From positions 531,132-595,131 of the forward strand of contig JAUJYZ010000074.1 in NCBI GenBank assembly GCA_033675265.1: a stretch of DNA of 64,000 nucleotides, read 5' to 3'. Positions 12,655 through 43,214 of the stretch are shown here, in pieces; positions within the stretch are counted from its first letter, which is position 1; every line of letters starts with the position of its first letter. Under the pieces are notes generated by a model, which had not been told where the DNA came from, did not search any database, and was given only the letters and a program-made list of their open reading frames with translations. This DNA is from Actinostola sp. cb2023 (taxonomy: Eukaryota; Cnidaria; Anthozoa; Actiniaria; Actinostolidae). Both the position numbers and the translations under genes were made by a program.

Positions 12655-13190
12655 CGAGTTCCAGACTTCCGGTACGCGCGCAATGCATTGTGAGATTATC
12701 ACGAAGGAAAAGTGAGCAAAAACAGTTTGGGCTCCCTGTGTCTAGAATTGGTGCTCACTTTTCCTTTGTTCAAAAGCCATGGCCACTCGACAGTTTTATG
12801 AAATATAATAGAAATGATAACCCGAAGATATTCATTGCTATATCTAATATTTAGATAAAAGGTTCCAGGGAACTGCAGCTCTTTTAATGTCACATTATTA
12901 CATTAATTATCTCTATATGTCAGTTTTTGCTTTGTTGAAATCTTCACTCTGACGATGACTTTGTAAAGGAAAGTCGAAATATAAGTTTCTTTCAACAACT
13001 TCGTTTCATTGCTTCTTTTATCTAAATATTAGATATAGCAATGAATATCTTCGGATTATCATTCCTATTATATTTTAATATTATATTATATTTATTATAT
13101 TATATTTATTATTTTATTATTATATTTTACTTTGTAATAATCTCATAATGCATTGCGTGCGTACCGAAAGTCTGGAACTCTTGATGCTTG
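12655..13190. mobile_element. GTTCCAGAC inverted-repeat element with nested hairpin, copy 1
   Basis: GAGTTCCAGACTTCCGGTAC near the left is inverted as GTACCGAAAGTCTGGAACTC near the right. The left arm carries the TGGGCTCCCTGTG word between AAAAGTGAGCA and TGCTCACTTTT. A second hairpin is nested inside, with TATCTAATATTTAGATAAAA at about 12840 and its inverse near 13020. Copy 2 is 14709-15208. Shorter versions without the nested insert are at 47255-47435 and 63412-63590. Confidence 0.7.
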
Positions 13191-14565
13191 TATACAATGC
13201 AGGCATTACTGACCTTGCTGCAATATCTGACGACATTAAACCTGTTCAACACATGCACTAGCTATAAGTAATCACGATACGAAGCCGGTTCCCTGTTAAA
13301 CGCTGCGATGCTAAGTGCTCTATGATTGGGTATGCACAGAAACTCGGGGGGTTGAAAATCCCTTGTGAGTTCCTGGTATGCATACATCAAGATACACGAT
13401 GCAACTTTTCTTGCAACGTTGCGCGCAACAAGAGTTTTGGGTGTCACACGATGCAACGTTGCGCGCAACAGCCTTGACAGTTAGTAGCAATTTTCCGGCG
13501 TAGTTTTCAGAAAAAGTGGGGGCTTTTAGTGCTGCTAAATTCCTCGACGTTTTAATTTTTTATTAATTTATTTTCGATAATAATCACCACGCCTAAATGC
13601 AGAAATGTCTTCATTGAGCCGGTTTCATGAGGCATTTACTCCTTCACTTATAACTATTTATCTGGGAAATCGTTTTTAAGTACAGTTTAGTAGAATTAGA
13701 AATAGACTCATACCCAGACTCCTTTCGCCGCGTCCCTATGGATTGGAAAGTAGCCTGGGTCGAGGAGCATTCAGATAAACCCTTAGATAGCGGTTAAATG
13801 TGTCTCACCCAATAAATTCATCCAGTGTGTAAGGTTTCCCTGGGTTCCAGAGGCCGTGCGCGATGGCCGGTGGATTTGGGGAGAGGAGGAGTGTGCAAAT
13901 CCCCCAGCCATCTCTCGGCCTCTGGGACCATGGTAGGTTTAGTTGGGCTGATACAACTTTCAATTCGCAAGTCAAGAGGTTTGGAAGTCGGTAACACCCC
14001 TCTAGAACCACGCCCATTTGTAACGTAGGTACCAACTTGAATCAGCTTAACTCCTGTTAAACTCGTCGTTTCTGTATTTAGGTTTGGGAATTTAAAACCG
14101 TCAAATATGCCAACTTTTTATAGAGAAACTGAATCGGAAGAGTAGAGAAAAAAGTGCTGTTATTATTCAAAACAACTTTTCTCACCGAGTTTGTAAATGT
14201 AGTCAACGAAGAAAGTTTGTGTAGGTAGAGCCCAGGTAGAAGTATCTTTTAGTTGCGTTTTAACAGTTTTATAATTCATCTCAATTGTAAAAACAAATCA
14301 AATGAACTAAAATATTATCAACCAAGATGCTAGTAGTCTTTTGATAAACATATTAGTAATCACTACGGTCGTTATTTGGGTCAGCCTAACTATTACTTAA
14401 TGCATGCGCGCGTCTATTTTTGATGGGATTCCTGTGGTAGGACGGATGGCCTGCTTTAATATTTTCTGAAGGGACGATTAGTTAGCGTTAACCCGGGATT
14501 AAATATTCCGTTTAACCCTGGATTAAGACTAGTCGAACTTTTAGGAAACCTGGTCCGCATATATA

Positions 14566-14706
14566 GAGTGCAAACACTAAAACCATGAAACAGTGCTAAC
14601 TTGAATTAGCACTAAATAGTGCAATTTCTTTTGTTTTCTATTGTTTCATTGGTGCTATTTAGCACTAACTAGTTTGTACTGTTTCACGGTTTTAGCGTTT
14701 GCACTC
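14566..14706. mobile_element. GAGTGCAA MITE family, copy 2, TA-flanked
   Basis: Starts GAGTGCAAACACTAAAACCA and ends GGTTTTAGCGTTTGCACTC, with TA immediately outside both ends. The interior holds TGTTTTCTATTGTTTCATTG, the reverse of the core in copies at 32844-33000 and 43074-43214. Confidence 0.8.
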
Positions 14707-14708
14707 TA

Positions 14709-15208
14709 GACTCCGTGTACTAGAACATTTACGAGTTCCAGACTTCCGGTACGCGCGCAATGCATTGTGAGATTATCACGAAGGAAAAGTGAGCAAAAAC
14801 AGTTTGGGCTCCCTGTGTCTAGAATTGGTGCTCACTTTTCCTTTGTTCAAAAGCCATGGCCACTCGACAGTTTTATGAAATATAATAGGAATGATAACCC
14901 GAAGATATTCATTGCTATATCTAATATTTAGATAAAAGGCTCCAGGGAACTGCAGCTCTTTTAATGTCACATTATTACATTAATTATCTCTATATGTCAG
15001 TTTTTGCTTTGTTGATATCTTCACTCTGACGATGACTTTGTAAAGGAAAGTCGAAATATAAGTTTCTTTCAACAACTTCGTTTCATTGCTTCTTTTATCT
15101 AAATATTAGATATAGCAATGAATATCTTCGGATTATCATTCCTATTATATTTTCCTTTGTAATAATCTCATAATGCATTGCGTGCGTACCGAAAGTCTGG
15201 AACTCTTG
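14709..15208. mobile_element. GTTCCAGAC inverted-repeat element, copy 2
   Basis: The counterpart of 12655-13190 in the second duplicate, again with the nested TATCTAATATTTAGATAAAA hairpin. It lacks the ATTATATT expansion found in copy 1. Confidence 0.7.
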
Positions 15209-15419
15209 ATGCTTGTATACAATGCAGGCATTACTGACCTTGCTGCAATATCTGACGACATTAAACCTGTTCAACACATGCACTAGCTATAAGTAATCAC
15301 GATACGAAGCCGGTTCCCTGTTAAACGCTGCGATGCTAAGTGCTCTATGATTGGGTATGCACAGAAACTCAGGGGGTTGAAAATCCCTTGTGAGTTTCTG
15401 GTATGCATACATCCAGACA

Positions 15420-15580
15420 CACGATGCAACTTTTCTTGCAACGTTGCGCGCAACAAGAGTTTTGGGTGTCACACGAAGCAACGTTGCGCGCAACAGTTGC
15501 AGAAGTAGAACTCGATCCTACTTCTGCAACTGTTGCGGCGCGCAACGTTGCAAGAAATGTTGTACCGTGTGTCCGGTCCT
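15420..15580. mobile_element. GTTGCGCGCAAC hairpin element
   Basis: CACACGATGCAAC and two CAACGTTGCGCGCAACA blocks on the left, then AGTTGCAGAAGTAG, are inverted on the right as CTACTTCTGCAACTGTTGCG, GCGCGCAACGTTGCAAGAAA and TGTACCGTGTGT. The arms are about 55-60 bp. The GCGCGCAAC core also appears in the 68-bp satellite at 52439-63073. The open frame 15403-15816 runs through this hairpin and is not supported as a gene. Confidence 0.7.
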
Positions 15581-15589
15581 TTAGAGACT

Positions 15590-16778
15590 CTAAACAAAGT
15601 GCTTATGCATTCTATTTAAGCGTTAACTTCTACTGCTATAATGTAACTCCACTCTTGTTTTCTACTTACTTTTCCAATTCACTCAGCTCTAATAATAAAA
15701 CTGTTGACAGTCTGCATGAACTGAGGGATTTCTCAGAGTCTGAAACTGTGCGTCATTCATCCTGGAGAGCCACACTGCATGGTAAATTATATAAAAATAA
15801 GTCAAAGCTGAAATAAAAGTCACGAGAATCTGAACGTTTGTCAGCGTGATCCTTCCCGCCCTCCCTCTCCTTCGGTTCATACACAGACCTGTCTTCGTCC
15901 TTCACTTTTCTCATTAACTAATAATCAGGGCCGTACACAGCAGGGGGGGGGGGGGCAGTTGCCCCCTAGCAAGGCGAAAAATTTTGTGATTTGAACCTTG
16001 CGTTTATGTAGAGGTTTGAAATCTCAATATGCAAATTTGATGACGTCTACTAAGACTTATACAAAAACCTTGTGCTGATTTTGACATTTCATACCAAAAT
16101 GTACTGAGAACTGTACTATTTTTATTTATTTTTTGCTAGTGTATTAAGGCCCTGATAATAATCATTTTTTTTTTTTTTTTTTTAGTTAGGACCTCCCTGA
16201 AAATCATATATCTCATTTGAGGGAGCATTATAATTATTCAACATTAATATTATAATCTCTCATCTGCCTGATTCCTCCAATTGGATTCCCTATATCGATA
16301 ATGAGTGGCCGCAATACCAAGGCAGGGGCGTAGCCAGGATTGTTTCAGAGATACACACACCTAGCTGTGCTAGGGGGGCCTGGGGAAATTTTGCAATTTA
16401 GCAAAGTGACGGAATTACTTGTTACATTTTTTGACGGAAATATCTATTATAAGAACATATAACGTCTGGAAAGATACGCTGGGCATTTTATTTAGTTGCA
16501 CGCTTACTGAGTGCAGTGCGGCACAATGTGACGAGTGGCGTCCTATAGGGGTCCCCCGAAAAATGTTGAGGTACGGGGCCTCTGAAATAGCATTTTTCGG
16601 GACATATCGTTCGCAACTGCTTTCACCCCACCTGAAACTCGTTGGTATGCAGCAGCTACAAGGTCAACATTGTCAGTCCTTATCATTATGCTTTTTTACT
16701 CTTTTTTTTCACACAAAAAAAAAAGAAGAAATATGTAAACAATTCCAAAAAAAGTAAACAATGACAAAATAGTAACAA

Positions 16779-16810
<32 letters not shown>
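15590..16810. other. Intergenic sequence with a G-run, a (T)n and a GGGGCGTAGCCAGGA repeat end
   Basis: No gene is recognised. Landmarks are a 12-nt G run near 15942, a T run near 16166, the motif AGGGGCGTAGCCAGGATTG near 16324 and a 27-nt A run ending near 16810. The GTAGCCAGG-type terminus is shared by many invertebrate repeats, and a related inverse end lies near 21660-21680. The open frame 16419-16757 has no recognisable domain. Confidence 0.5.
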
Positions 16811-17195
16811 CGTGCCACGGCTGGGACTCGTTCAAAATAGACGAATGCCGGTAATTTATCCAATAAAGGCCCATATACTCCCAGACATTATACTGAGTCA
16901 CCGTATGTTACGTGTAGGCCAGGATGAAGATTTCGGCCCCAACCGCGCTATCCGGGTTTTCACCTTATCAGCTTAGTAGTCAAAGAGGGAGAGAACAGTC
17001 GGATCCTAGGCCCATTAAATAACTGCCCCGCACCACTAGGCTATCGTGCACGCTTGTTGATTTGGAGGACAAAGTAACCTAGTGTATCCTGTGAATGGAC
17101 TGTCTATTGTTGTGCAAATTATTATGGTACCGTGGCTCGTATCTGCAACTCAATGCGTTTGAAGCCGATGATCCGCGGGTTCGATTCCTTGATGA
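16811..17195. mobile_element. tRNA-related (SINE-like) sequence
   Basis: On the + strand at about 17130-17195, GTGGCTCGTATCTGCAAC (A-box-like) is followed about 35 nt later by GGGTTCGATTCC, a perfect B-box core, and then by a TTTC-rich tail. On the minus strand, GATAGCCTAGTGGT (near 17050) resembles an A box and GAACGAGTCCCAGCCGTGG ends at 16811 next to a T run. The stems do not close well enough for a functional tRNA, so tRNA-derived SINE remnants are the likeliest reading. Confidence 0.4.
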
Positions 17196-17204
17196 ACCGA
17201 TTCT

Positions 17205-17362
17205 TTCTTTCTTTCTTTAAAAATAAAAAATTATTCATATATTTTTTCTTTTTGTTGTTCTTTTTGTTCTGTTTTTCTTTTTTCTTTTTCATTGTTCGTT
17301 TTCTTTTCCAATTCTTTTCTCTTTTCTTTTCTTTCTTTTCTTTCTTTTCTTTTCTTTCCATT
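17205..17362. repeat. Pyrimidine-rich (TTTC)n tract
   Basis: About 150 bp of TTTC/TTTTC variants follow the tRNA-like sequence, some 210 bp upstream of the UPF2 start codon. Lys/Glu-rich minus-strand open frames come from this tract and are not genes. Confidence 0.85.
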
Positions 17363-17572
17363 TAAAAGTTTCCACTTTAGTGTCTTCTTGAACTGGGACA
17401 CCTGTGTGTTATTCCCACAATGCAGCTCGTTGTTTGTTCCAGTGGCCTGGGTCCTAGTGCTGACATCAAGGAGGAACTGCAATGGTGAACAGAGAAACGA
17501 GACTTTTCTTGTAACTAAACTCGATAAAACCACACGAAATGCGGGCTGAATAGAGCCCTAGGAATCTCCTGC

Positions 17573-37590
<20,018 letters not shown>

Positions 37591-38260
37591 CATGAATGGA
37601 CTGGCGTACCATCGCCTACACTGTGCTACTCACCGCACTACGTTAACCAGTTCAACAGCCCGCAATGGATGATGGTCAGTCGTAGCCGCGCCCGTGTCTA
37701 CGCAACCCATTGTTTCCTATTGGCTGAACCAGTTTTTAACCGGAAGTTGTTTCAGTTCCCAACCGGACTAGACAGGCATTTTAGGCTTATATGCCATTGG
37801 TTGTGCATGTTGTTTTTAACCATGCTATCTTATAACCATGCGTTAGCTAGCCCTTGTAGTCGCTACGAGTGGTTTGACTAATGCTCTGTTGTTTCTGTTC
37901 CCTCGTGTTCTTAAAAGGCTCTGAATCCAGGTTGACGGCTGGAATGAATGTCTAAGGTTTTTAAAATGTCATTGTTTCTCTCTCATAATGTTCTCATTCC
38001 ATCCATCCGTTTTCCATTCAAATCTCCCATTACATCTCCCATTACATAATCCTTATTTCTCTTTCCCTGCACGCTTATTCCCATATTCTTTCATCAATAA
38101 GTTATGTTGCTTGCTCTTTGTCTTTGTTGTATTCACACACCTCTATAGAATCATTAACTGTTGCCACATAATAAACACTTGAAAAAGATGAAAACCTGTC
38201 ATGATTGTCGTTTAACTTGCGTAGGAACAAGACGGAAGTGCCCTACTAAACAGGCAGACT
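37591..38260. other. UPF2 3' flank
   Basis: Likely UPF2 3' UTR and downstream DNA. No further exon is recognised. The nearest clear AATAAA is at about 38799, past the minisatellite. Open frames 37669-37881 and 37988-38182 have no recognisable features. Confidence 0.4.
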
Positions 38261-38261
38261 T

Positions 38262-38752
38262 ATTATTGCCCTTGTTGTCGTGTTATTTCCCTTGTTTTCG
38301 TGTTATTTCCCTTGTTTTCGTGTTATTTCCCTTGTTTTCGTGTTATTTCCCTTGTTGTCGTGTTATTTCCCTTGTTGTCGTGTTATTGCCCTTGTTGTCG
38401 TGTTATTGCCCTTGTTGTCGTGTTATTGCCCTTGTTGTCGTGTTATTGCCCTTGTTGTCGTGTTATTTCCCTTGTTGTCGTGTTATTTCCCTTGTTGTCG
38501 TGTTATTTCCCTTGTTGTCGTGTTATTTCACTTGTTGTCGTGTTATTGCCCTTGTTGTCGTGTTATTTCCCTTGTCGTGTTATTTCCCTTGTTGTCGTGT
38601 TATTTCCCTTGTTGTCGTGTTATTGCCCTTGTTGTCGTGTTATTTCCCTTGTTGTCGTGTTATATCCCTTGTTGTCGTGTTATTTCCCTTGGTTGTCGTG
38701 TTATTTCCCTTGTTGTCGTGTTATTGCCCTTGTTGTCGTGTTATTTCCCTTA
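38262..38752. repeat. 20-bp minisatellite, about 24 copies
   Basis: CCCTTGTTGTCGTGTTATTT with TTTCC/TTGCC variation between units. All three frames stay open because the unit has no stop codons, so the Leu/Cys/Val-rich open frames of up to 200 residues are artefacts. Confidence 0.95.
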
Positions 38753-38759
38753 TTACCTA

Positions 38760-39279
38760 TTAACTAGACGCTCTACTAGCGTGAACTTGGGCTTCTTAAT
38801 AAAGCTGTTTTGATAGATTTTAAATGTGAAACCTAATAGCTTGTATCATCATACAGAAGTAGTTTTAGCCTACATGTATTACTTGCAGAATTTAAGTCAC
38901 TCGTTGCGTGACTCAGTAGAGCATACATACGTAATTAGCTTCAACACTCACACTCCTAGCTGACAGCTGCATGGCGAAGCACATTTCGATTACCTTGCAA
39001 GAAACGATTTCACAAACTCAATAAAATTACGATCGAGTTCTTACTAAGCCACAGACATCTGTTAGAAATACACTTTCAGACAGAATTGCAAGGCCAAAAA
39101 GTATTCTCTAGGATATTTGCATATTTACTAAGCAGTATTAATGAACGACTCGACTGGCTCGAGCAAGGGAGCACGGCAAAATCCTTTTTGAATGCTGCTG
39201 GTGATTTGATTTATCGTTACGTACTTCTGCCATCTTGAATTTCGTTGATAAGCTGCTGACCACAACTTCTGTATACTCA

Positions 39280-39310
<31 letters not shown>

Positions 39311-40256
39311 GCGCATGCGCTATGGTGCACTTGCAGATTTGGCGTAGAAACACCAAGAATAACCGTCTATAATCTTAGACTTGGGCCTTCCACAGGAAGC
39401 CCAAGTAATGAGTGTTGTTATAGATCAACAGTGTTACTCGATTTGTTCTATCAATTATATTTACAGTCGCGGCTGACAGATGCATTTACCCTTGCCTGTA
39501 ACTTGATCATTTCTACAGATTTTCAAAGTTCATATTTTTTCTAGCGTCAACAACCACTTAATTTTGTTTGATTATTAGAAATTGACTAAACATAGTTTGT
39601 CAACTTCCATTTTTTCTTTTCCTTCGCCGAAAACATTTCCTAACAACATCCTAACCAGCTTAAACAGGATTAACCAGTTTACTTTAAAATGCGTGTCATC
39701 TGGAATATGCGCTTTCCGTATTTACATCCAAAAATATCCGTGACAAATGGACGTCGGAAGCGGAAAGTTTAGCCGGCTTATTTGTGTCACTTTGCGAAAT
39801 GCTGTCGAAATAATACAAGATATCTCTAACAACTTAGGAAATACGGCATTATTCGGTAATGAAATATCAAAGAAAACCTGTTTTTATTTGTCGGTTTTTC
39901 CACGTGATATAAAATGAGGCAATCTGATTGGACTAGAATTGCTGGTCTGTGATTGGCTTACCAAGTAAGCTGTCTTATGAGATCTATTTGAACAGTAGTT
40001 TTTCGATTCACTTCGTTATCTTTAGTAATTAAATCCTACAATTAGCAACCACGTTTTTGATTGAAAATGCCATATGTTTTTGCATCGCAACCTTTCGACG
40101 GCCATTATTTAATCGCAAAATTCATTTGAAAATCGCTGAATAAATATTTTTCCGATTTTGAAGAATTTGACAAACGTTATTGATTTACACTTGCAAATTT
40201 TAAAGACACATTTTGCGAGAAATGACTGTCGTTTCTGTTCTCCCTTCTCTTTTCTA

Positions 40257-40324
<68 letters not shown>

Positions 40325-41070
40325 CTTCTTTTTTTTTCTCTTTTTTTTCTTTTTTTTTTTCTTCTCTTTTTTTTTCTTCTCTTTTTTTTTCTTCTTTTTT
40401 TTTTCTTTGTTACTTGGTTATACTGGTGATTAGATTATTCTCCCAAACTCCCATTGTCACATCTTGCATCTTTCTCTTCAAAACTGTAATACAGAAAATC
40501 CACAGCCAGTCTAAACGACGGGCGAAACAAAAGTCTTCCTCGAGACAATCAATTTTGGCGTTCAGCTGTGTCCTTCCTTGTTATCTAAATGCAAATACCA
40601 CTTCTGAAAACGTCGATATTTTGTACACACTGTTACATTGGAAAAGGATTAACCAATAGCCAAACGTTTAACTGTATAATTGGAAAATGAGATGAGATGT
40701 TTGTTATTACAAAGTTGAAGTTACATTAATGTAGAGGTTCAAATGATTAGTCGACGTTAAGGCCTTAGTTCCGTCTTTCTTTCACAACAAGCAGCTGCAG
40801 GCTAGCCATGAATCGGCCTTTGCTTTAACGCTTTAGTCATATTGACTTTGTAAGCAAATATTACAGGCGAGGCGCTTGGCAGTTTCGCAACAAGACAATT
40901 GGTTGTATTACATAGAATCAGCCTAAAGAAAGACGACCGTGAAGGAACATGTCGATGAGTTGAAGGAAAAGTGTGCGTGCCTTCGGTGAAGTCGTTTTTA
41001 CACATTAACTAAGACCTCGACTAAGGACCTTGGCTTGTCTTCTACGGACTGGGGGCGTTCTGAATCCAAC
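38760..41070. other. Intergenic region upstream of the GPCR
   Basis: No coding exon is recognised. Landmarks are AATAAA near 38799, a hairpin GGGCCTTCCACAGGAAGCCC at 39385-39404, a 64-nt T run at 40261-40324 and then T/C tracts to about 40410. The GPCR 5' UTR and promoter must lie in the last few hundred bases, but I see no defining element. Confidence 0.4.
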
Positions 41071-42126
41071 ATGGCGCAGTCACAAGTACAGTACAAGACG
41101 TGGCAACAAACCCAACTTGAGTATTATAGCTATCTGTGGGGTATTGGTCTAGGCGTTACTGCGGTCCTCACGGTCATACCAAACTTTATGGTCATGCTAG
41201 CAGTATTCAAAGATCCTCATCGCAATCTGCGGTGCTGCCCTTCTAACCTGCTGATCGCTAGTCAAGCGCTGGCTGATTTCTTCGTGGGTGCTATACAAGA
41301 ACCACTATGTATCTGGTGGTTTGTAACGTTCCATAATGGCGCTATACGAGTGATTGAAATCGTTAGTTCAGTATTCATGGTATCATCGATACTACACGTG
41401 CTAGTCTTGAGTTACGATCGTTACGTTGCCGTGGTAACGCCTCTACAGTACACATCACGCATGACCATACACCGTACTTACATCAGCAGCGCTCTTATCT
41501 GGGGGTACAGTCTAGTCTATACAGCATACAGGTCCATCTTAAGGGAATTCTACAACAAACAACACGTAGTTGCCATAGTTACAGGACTAAACACAGTCTT
41601 CCCAGCATTCCTTGGTCTCGTGATCTACGTCTGTCTGTTCCACGTCATACGCAAGTATAAACAAAGTTCGCATAACCTGGACGCCTCGGGGAGAGCCACC
41701 ATGCAAGCATATCGACGACAGCGCAAGATGACCATAGTGCTAGTCGCGGCGTTTTTGCTCTTTCTATTCTGTCTGACGCCATGGTTTGTGTTCTACCAGG
41801 TCATCGATGCGTGCCCTGACTGCGAACACAACAAGGACCTTGAGATGTACCTGTTCTGTGCGTTTTACTATCTCTTCATGTTTAAGTCGTTGCTCAACCC
41901 TTTTCTCTACGCATGGCGTCTAAGTAAGTTTAGAAAAGCAATCCAGCAGATCACTCGGTGTTGTTGCGTTGAACAGAGAGTATCGACTGGAAGTAGTTCC
42001 ACGTCGCAACATCGAGGCAGGCCTACCTTTAGACGCAGTGTGAAGGTAGGGGACCCACAAGCCACAAAACAAAATAACGACCACAAGACCCTCACCCAGT
42101 TATATTACCTAGTGGCACAACATTGA
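41071..42126 (+). CDS. Class A (rhodopsin-like) G-protein-coupled receptor, intronless
   Basis: 351 residues from the ATG at 41071 (AACATGG context). An in-frame extension to 41035 would need a TTG start and is not accepted. Seven hydrophobic segments are evident. TM1 carries IPNFMVMLAV (Asn38). TM2 carries NLLIASQALADFF (Asp69). TM3 ends SYDRYVAV (DRY at 116-118). TM6 has FCLTPWFVFY in place of CWxP. TM7 has LLNPFLYAWR (NPxxY at 276-280), followed by helix 8 with SKFRKAI and Cys297-299, likely palmitoylated. The extracellular disulfide pair is unclear. A Ser/Thr-rich C tail could take kinase phosphorylation. The ALADFFVG and NPFLYAWR phrasing recalls the large orphan receptor expansions of cnidarians. 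The ligand cannot be inferred. Confidence 0.93.
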   Translation: MAQSQVQYKTWQQTQLEYYSYLWGIGLGVTAVLTVIPNFMVMLAVFKDPHRNLRCCPSNLLIASQALADFFVGAIQEPLCIWWFVTFHNGAIRVIEIVSSVFMVSSILHVLVLSYDRYVAVVTPLQYTSRMTIHRTYISSALIWGYSLVYTAYRSILREFYNKQHVVAIVTGLNTVFPAFLGLVIYVCLFHVIRKYKQSSHNLDASGRATMQAYRRQRKMTIVLVAAFLLFLFCLTPWFVFYQVIDACPDCEHNKDLEMYLFCAFYYLFMFKSLLNPFLYAWRLSKFRKAIQQITRCCCVEQRVSTGSSSTSQHRGRPTFRRSVKVGDPQATKQNNDHKTLTQLYYLVAQH

Positions 42127-42229
42127 CCAAACATTAAACTGAGTGTCGACTAAGTAATAGTGGCGCTGACCAAAATTAACGGCACTACTGAACCATGCAT
42201 ACATGCATTAATATATATGGCAGACACTA

Positions 42230-42595
42230 TTGCGGACACCCCACTATATTGCGGACACCTCGCTATTACAGACACCTCGCTATTACAGACACCGCTATTA
42301 CAGACACCTCGCTATATTACGGCCGGACACCCCACTATTGCGGACACCTCGCTATTACAGACACATCGCTATTATAGACACCTCGCTATTATATTACAGA
42401 CACCTCGCTATTACAGACACCTCGCTATATTACGGCCGGACACCCCGCTATATCACAGACACCCCTCTATTGCGGATACCGCGATATTACAGACACCTTG
42501 CTATTATAGACACCTCGCTATTACAGACACCTCGCTATTACAGACACCGCGCTATTACAGACACCTCGCTATTGCAGACACCTTGCTATTGCGGA
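42230..42595. repeat. 18-bp minisatellite downstream of the GPCR
   Basis: ACACCTCGCTATTACAGACA variants, about 20 copies, with a repeated TATTACGGCCGGACACCC block. Tyr/Thr/Leu-rich open frames here are repeat artefacts. Confidence 0.9.
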
Positions 42596-42599
42596 CAAG

Positions 42600-43073
42600 A
42601 GCTTGGTTCCCGGTCATCTAAAGTTACACGAGGAATGTTTCTGAAAATAATTCTTCATATTGAGGACTCTCGTTACTATGGACACCAAAAACAGAACCGA
42701 GGGTGTCCGCTTCAAAAAAGTTGACTGTGTGGTACCAATACTATAGTACCTTTGAAAGTAAGACATTTTAACACCTGTTGAGACCAATACTCCCTAGAAT
42801 TAGAAACAACAATAAAACATGTAATGAATGCGTAAATATATTTCGCTCCCCGCTATTGTCGATCACTATACAGTTATCAGAGTTTCTAGCCACTTTGGTG
42901 ACGTAGAGCCTTGGCAACCTACCAGGCCTTCCCTCGGGCGTTCTTGGTACCTGACGCGCTTGGGCTGCCTGTGTCTGTACTGGAGGCTGGTAAAATGACG
43001 TAATGCGTGACGTAACCTTTGTAAAACTAATACCCCGTTCATACCAAGGCTTAGGCCTAGTTCAAACGCCGTA
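42600..43073. other. Intergenic, no gene seen
   Basis: Contains AATAAAACATG near 42811, a possible polyadenylation signal for the receptor, and one TGGGCTGCCTGTGTCTG word at 42961. Confidence 0.4.
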
Positions 43074-43214
43074 GAGTGCAATTTAGAAAAGCTTGAAAAC
43101 TAAATAACTAATTAGTAATAAATAACACTAATGAAACAATAGAAAACAATAGAAATAGCACTATTTAGTACTATTTAAAGTTAGTACTATTTCACGCTTT
43201 TCTAAATTGCACTC
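43074..43214. mobile_element. GAGTGCAA MITE family, copy 4, TA-flanked
   Basis: Near-identical to 32844-33000, with the same GAGTGCAATTTAGAAAAGC ends and TA on both sides, but a shorter TTTAAAGTTAGTACTA region. The high similarity suggests recent activity. Confidence 0.85.

Larger units (their letters stand above)
11419..15496. repeat. Two-copy 2.05-kb tandem duplication
   Basis: Copy 1 runs about 11419-13470 and copy 2 about 13471-15496. Both begin GCCTTGACAGTTAGTAGCAA and end in GTTGCGCGCAACA. Most of their length is near-identical. Differences are small indels, such as an ATTATATT-rich insert near 13075-13130 in copy 1 only. Each copy contains a GAGTGCAAA hairpin MITE, a GTTCCAGAC-type inverted-repeat element and a nested hairpin. 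Small open frames occur in both copies, but none resembles a protein family. Confidence 0.9.

Noticed and set aside
17130..17195. Functional tRNA gene
   Set aside because: The B-box core is good, but acceptor and anticodon stems do not pair convincingly. It is better explained as a SINE remnant.
38161..38813. 200-residue Cys/Leu/Val membrane protein
   Set aside because: All three frames of a 20-bp repeat with no stop codons are open.
41035..41070. N-terminal extension of the GPCR starting at 41035
   Set aside because: The codon there is TTG. The first ATG, in good context, is at 41071, just before a normal short receptor N terminus.
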